DNA from: Thermomicrobiales bacterium
GTDB lineage: Bacteria; Chloroflexota; Chloroflexia; Thermomicrobiales; UBA6265
Length of the DNA: 6,180 bases
Direction: 5' to 3'
Assembly (NCBI GenBank): GCA_020847015.1
Contig: JADLCW010000395.1
Coordinates: 1 to 6,180, forward strand
Position numbers and translations under genes: made by a program. How positions within the stretch are numbered: the first letter of the stretch is position 1; each line of letters begins with the position of its first letter. Under the pieces are notes generated by a model. It had not been told where the DNA came from. It saw nothing but the letters and a program-made list of their open reading frames with translations, and did no database searches. Of this stretch, positions 4,486 to 6,180 are shown piece after piece.

Positions 4486-4664
4486 GCATGAGCCAGCACT
4501 ACGGGGCCAAGGTGCGAGCCAGCGCCTACCCGACGTTGCGGGAGCGCGAGTCACCCGTCGTCATCCCCGAGGGATCGCCCGAGGTCAAGGCGGCGATTGC
4601 CAGGGTGCAGCAACAACTCAAGGCACCACGGCAGACGCCACGCTCCTACACGGTGCGCCGATGA
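4482..4664 (+). CDS. Hypothetical basic protein, 60 aa
   Basis: ATG 4482 is in an ATGA overlap with the zinc-finger gene; a second in-frame ATG at 4488 would remove two residues. GGGGGA about eight bases upstream can act as ribosome-binding site. The product is basic, with a Ser/Pro-rich middle (RERESPVVIPEGSPE), one helix (EVKAAIARVQQQLKA) and a basic tail (RQTPRSYTVRR). It has no cysteines or membrane segment. It could be a small adaptor or nucleic-acid-binding peptide, but I recognise no family. Confidence 0.65.
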   Translation: MSMSQHYGAKVRASAYPTLRERESPVVIPEGSPEVKAAIARVQQQLKAPRQTPRSYTVRR

Positions 4665-4888
4665 GCACGCCCAAGCGACAGAAGACGATCGTTGCCAGGG
4701 TGTCCGTCGATGGCTACGAGATGTTCGCCTCGATGCGCATCGAACGGAAGTGCATCACCTTGCACCCGTCTCCGGCGCTGATCTTCCCCCTCGATGATCG
4801 CGACGAGCAACCGGACATCCTCGCGCTTGAGGAACGGCTGATCCGCTTGGGGCAACTGCTGCAATCCCGCTGGTGGGGGACGGCATGA
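4661..4888 (+). CDS. Hypothetical protein, 75 aa
   Basis: The start is the ATG of an ATGA overlap; the longer frame from 4328 lies inside the previous genes and is rejected. The first 36 residues are basic and beta-like (KTIVARVSVDGYEMFASMRIERKCITLHP). They are followed by a Pro-containing turn and an acidic segment (FPLDDRDEQPD), then a C-terminal helix with leucine spacing (ILALEERLIRLGQLLQ) that could pair with another helix, ending RWWGTA. This suggests a small beta-plus-coil dimer. Function unknown. Confidence 0.65.
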   Translation: MSTPKRQKTIVARVSVDGYEMFASMRIERKCITLHPSPALIFPLDDRDEQPDILALEERLIRLGQLLQSRWWGTA

Positions 4889-5088
4889 AGGAACTTGCGG
4901 GCCACTACCACGATCCGCAGACGGGCGAGCACCTCGGCGTGATCTGGACGGTCTATTCGGGCACGTCCGGGCGACGGGAGTGGCATTGCGAGGACAAGGC
5001 CGGGGAGAAACACCCCGGCCCGCTGCCCGACCGGCGGGCGTGCGAAGCGTGGCTTGCCTGGCGGGCACAGACGAGGGGGAGACGGTAA
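4885..5088 (+). CDS. Hypothetical protein, 67 aa
   Basis: ATG 4885 is in an ATGA overlap with GGGGGA upstream. The earlier in-frame ATG at 4873 would add four residues and is less well placed. The product is Trp-, His- and Gly-rich with two cysteines (C35, C53). The pattern GHYHDPQTGEHLGVIWTV...REWHC...RACEAWLAWR suggests a compact beta-rich fold ending in a helix and a basic tail. It precedes the methyltransferase with a two-base gap, so the two are probably co-translated. Whether it assists that enzyme is unknown. Confidence 0.65.
   Translation: MKELAGHYHDPQTGEHLGVIWTVYSGTSGRREWHCEDKAGEKHPGPLPDRRACEAWLAWRAQTRGRR
4998..5020 (+). repeat. 8-bp perfect hairpin before the methyltransferase
   Basis: GGCCGGGG (4998-5005) pairs perfectly with CCCCGGCC (5013-5020) across a 7-base loop, within the 67-aa gene and 70 bases before the methyltransferase start. 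It could affect expression of the downstream gene or be incidental to a GC-rich coding sequence. Confidence 0.5.
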
Positions 5089-5090
5089 GT

Positions 5091-6180
5091 GTGGCTGTAT
5101 CTACCCTCAACGTGCTTAGCCTCTGCGCGGGCGTCGGTGGACTCGACCTCGGAATCAGACTCGCACGCCCCGATGCCCGAACCGTCTGCTACGTCGAATG
5201 GAACCACTTCGCCGCCAGCGTCATCGCGGCGCGGGCGCAAGACGGCGGCCTGGATGACGCTCCTGTCTGGGATGACGTTGGCACCTTCGACGGTGAACCG
5301 TGGCGCGGTGTCGTGGATTGCGTCGCTGCGGGATTCCCGTGCCAGCCGGTCAGCCTCGCCGGAAAGCGACAGGGCATGGCCGACGAACGATTCATCTGGG
5401 GCGACATCGAGCGAATCATCGGGGAAGTGGCGCCAAGGTACGTCTTTCTTGAGAACGTGCCAGGCATCCTTTCTGCCGACGATGGATGGTTCCTCGACCG
5501 GGTTTTATTCGGCTTGGTCGCCCTCGGGTTCGATTGCGAATGGGATCTATTCTCCGCGACTGAAACGGGCGCGCCTCACCGACGAGAACGATGGTTCTGT
5601 CTCGCAAAACTGGCCGACGCCTGGGGCATGGGACCCAGACGGGACACGATCTCTGCCGGAAGGCACATCAGACACGGGAATGACGCAGGACGGCAAGAAG
5701 AAGCAGATTGGGCTGGCGAATGCCGTGCAGGCATGGCCCAGCCCACGGGCGACGGACTCCAAGTCGGGACGCTCGCGTCCCGACTTCGGGGACACGTTGA
5801 CTCAGGCGGCGACGGCTCATTGGCAGACGCCCCGCGCGATCTACGGCGAGCACAGCGGCATGGTGGACGAATCGCACCTGACGGGCCAGGCGATCGGCTG
5901 GGCGACCCCGAGCGCGACCGACTACAAGGGCTCGTCGAAGCCGGGACAGCGGCGCGGGCAACTCAGCGAGGCAATCACGGTCTGGCCGACGCCGACCAGC
6001 AACATGATGACGGGCGCCGGCACGAAGGGCAGAGACGGCGGGGAGAACTTGCAGACCGCGGTGTCTACCCACCCGCCCGCAACGACGTTCGTGGATGGGC
6101 CGAGCTCATCGCCGCAGACCCGAGTCTTGAACCCGCGGTTTGCCGAGATGCTGATGGGCTGGCCGCCGGGGTGGACGCAT
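5091..6180 (+). CDS. DNA (cytosine-5-)methyltransferase, 3' end beyond the window, with an apparent frameshift near 5607
   Basis: The GTG start at 5091 has GGGGGAG nine bases upstream and lies two bases after the previous TAA. This frame encodes the catalytic half of a C5 methyltransferase: motif I LSLCAGVGGLDLG (residues 9-21), motif IV AAGFPCQPVS with nucleophile Cys84, motif VI ENV (121-123), and motif VIII GAPHRRER (160-167). It transfers a methyl group from S-adenosylmethionine to C5 of cytosine in a specific DNA site. No restriction enzyme is next to it, so it is probably an orphan phage enzyme that hides DNA from host restriction. The frame stays open to the edge, with LADA repeats and a final EPAVCRDADG segment that itself resembles the usual C-terminus before motif X. 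From about 5610 the next frame looks more like the translated one. Confidence 0.85.
   Translation, partial: MAVSTLNVLSLCAGVGGLDLGIRLARPDARTVCYVEWNHFAASVIAARAQDGGLDDAPVWDDVGTFDGEPWRGVVDCVAAGFPCQPVSLAGKRQGMADERFIWGDIERIIGEVAPRYVFLENVPGILSADDGWFLDRVLFGLVALGFDCEWDLFSATETGAPHRRERWFCLAKLADAWGMGPRRDTISAGRHIRHGNDAGRQEEADWAGECRAGMAQPTGDGLQVGTLASRLRGHVDSGGDGSLADAPRDLRRAQRHGGRIAPDGPGDRLGDPERDRLQGLVEAGTAARATQRGNHGLADADQQHDDGRRHEGQRRRGELADRGVYPPARNDVRGWAELIAADPSLEPAVCRDADGLAAGVDA
5608..6180 (+). CDS. Second-frame C-terminal part of the methyltransferase (W-x-T-P tail), 191 codons, partial
   Basis: Read one base on from the 5091 frame, this stretch is open to the window edge and begins NWPTP. It has five W-x-(T/S)-P units (NWPTP, AWPSP, HWQTP, WATP, VWPTP), most followed by a short acidic or Asp-containing segment, and ends LNPRF...MLMGWPPGWT. 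Many phage cytosine methylases carry just such a repeat-containing target-recognition region and LNP...MG.P.GWT ending. Third-position G/C over 5821-5940 is 39 of 40 codons here versus 23 of 40 in the 5091 frame, so this is the likely coding frame from about 5700. It has no good start of its own: ATG 5680 lacks a clear ribosome-binding site. A +1 shift at the AAAA run (5606-5609) would join it to the catalytic half as ...FCLA-NWPTP... Confidence 0.6.
5761..5786 (+). repeat. 11-bp perfect hairpin inside the methyltransferase
   Basis: AAGTCGGGACG (5761-5771) pairs perfectly with CGTCCCGACTT (5776-5786) around a CTCG loop. Beyond one mismatch the stem continues for three more weak pairs. It lies between the first two and the later W-x-T-P units, about 150 bases after the frame switch, which is too far for a classical recoding stimulator. 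Confidence 0.75.

Noticed and set aside
4328..4660. Long upstream extension of the 4661 gene
   Set aside because: It would overlap two coherent genes completely and has a low-complexity translation; ATG 4661 sits in an ATGA junction like its neighbours.
5089..5607. GTG 5089 as the start of a protein wholly in the second frame
   Set aside because: The second frame before 5607 lacks methyltransferase motifs, whereas the first frame has motifs I, IV, VI and VIII.
5668..6072. Minus-strand open frame (134 aa) across the methyltransferase tail
   Set aside because: It is Arg-rich, with no motif, and is explained as the shadow of a high-GC3 coding frame on the + strand.

Overview
The window is a GC-rich stretch packed with small genes, all on the + strand. 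It looks like the early or accessory region of a tailed phage, a prophage or a related mobile element of a high-GC bacterium. The evidence is the gene content: a Rad52-type single-strand annealing protein, a MazG-like (DUF550-type) nucleotide pyrophosphohydrolase, a cytosine-5 DNA methyltransferase, zinc-finger micro-proteins, small membrane proteins, and many 45-100 residue proteins I cannot identify. No structural, lysis or integrase gene is visible, and the host cannot be named from this sequence. Starts are mostly ATG with good Shine-Dalgarno sequences, so translation is standard bacterial.

Layout. Positions 1-1120 hold seven genes (the first cut by the window edge) joined stop-to-start, ending with two consecutive single-pass membrane micro-proteins (29 and 45 aa). 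Positions 1121-1608 form the only long gap. It has no convincing gene but carries at least six GC-rich stem-loops and an AT-rich perfect palindrome just before the strongest ribosome-binding site of the window. Position 1609 begins a second run: two unknown proteins, a third small membrane protein (2406), a zinc-module/MazG fusion (2579), a small unknown, the Rad52-like annealing protein (3222), a protein with a clamp-binding-like N-terminus (3929), an FDXHR-type zinc finger protein (4210), three small unknowns, and the methyltransferase (5091), which runs off the right edge.

Almost every junction is an ATGA or TGATG overlap, so the genes are probably translated in coupled fashion from one or two long mRNAs. 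A plausible joint role, by inference, is phage DNA metabolism: nucleotide-pool trimming (MazG-like), recombination or repair by strand annealing (Rad52-like), and modification of phage DNA against restriction (methyltransferase without a visible partner nuclease).

The most unusual feature is the methyltransferase. Both the initial frame and the +1 frame stay open to the window edge. Catalytic motifs I-VIII are in the first frame. After an AAAA run at 5606-5609, family-like methyltransferase C-terminal sequence is present in both frames at once: a LADA-type tail ending in an ADG signature in the first frame, and a W-x-T-P-repeat tail ending in LNPRF...MGWPPGWT in the second. Codon third-position GC strongly favours the second frame from about 5700 onward. 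This points to a frameshift (error, mutation or recoding) over an ancient overprinted tail.
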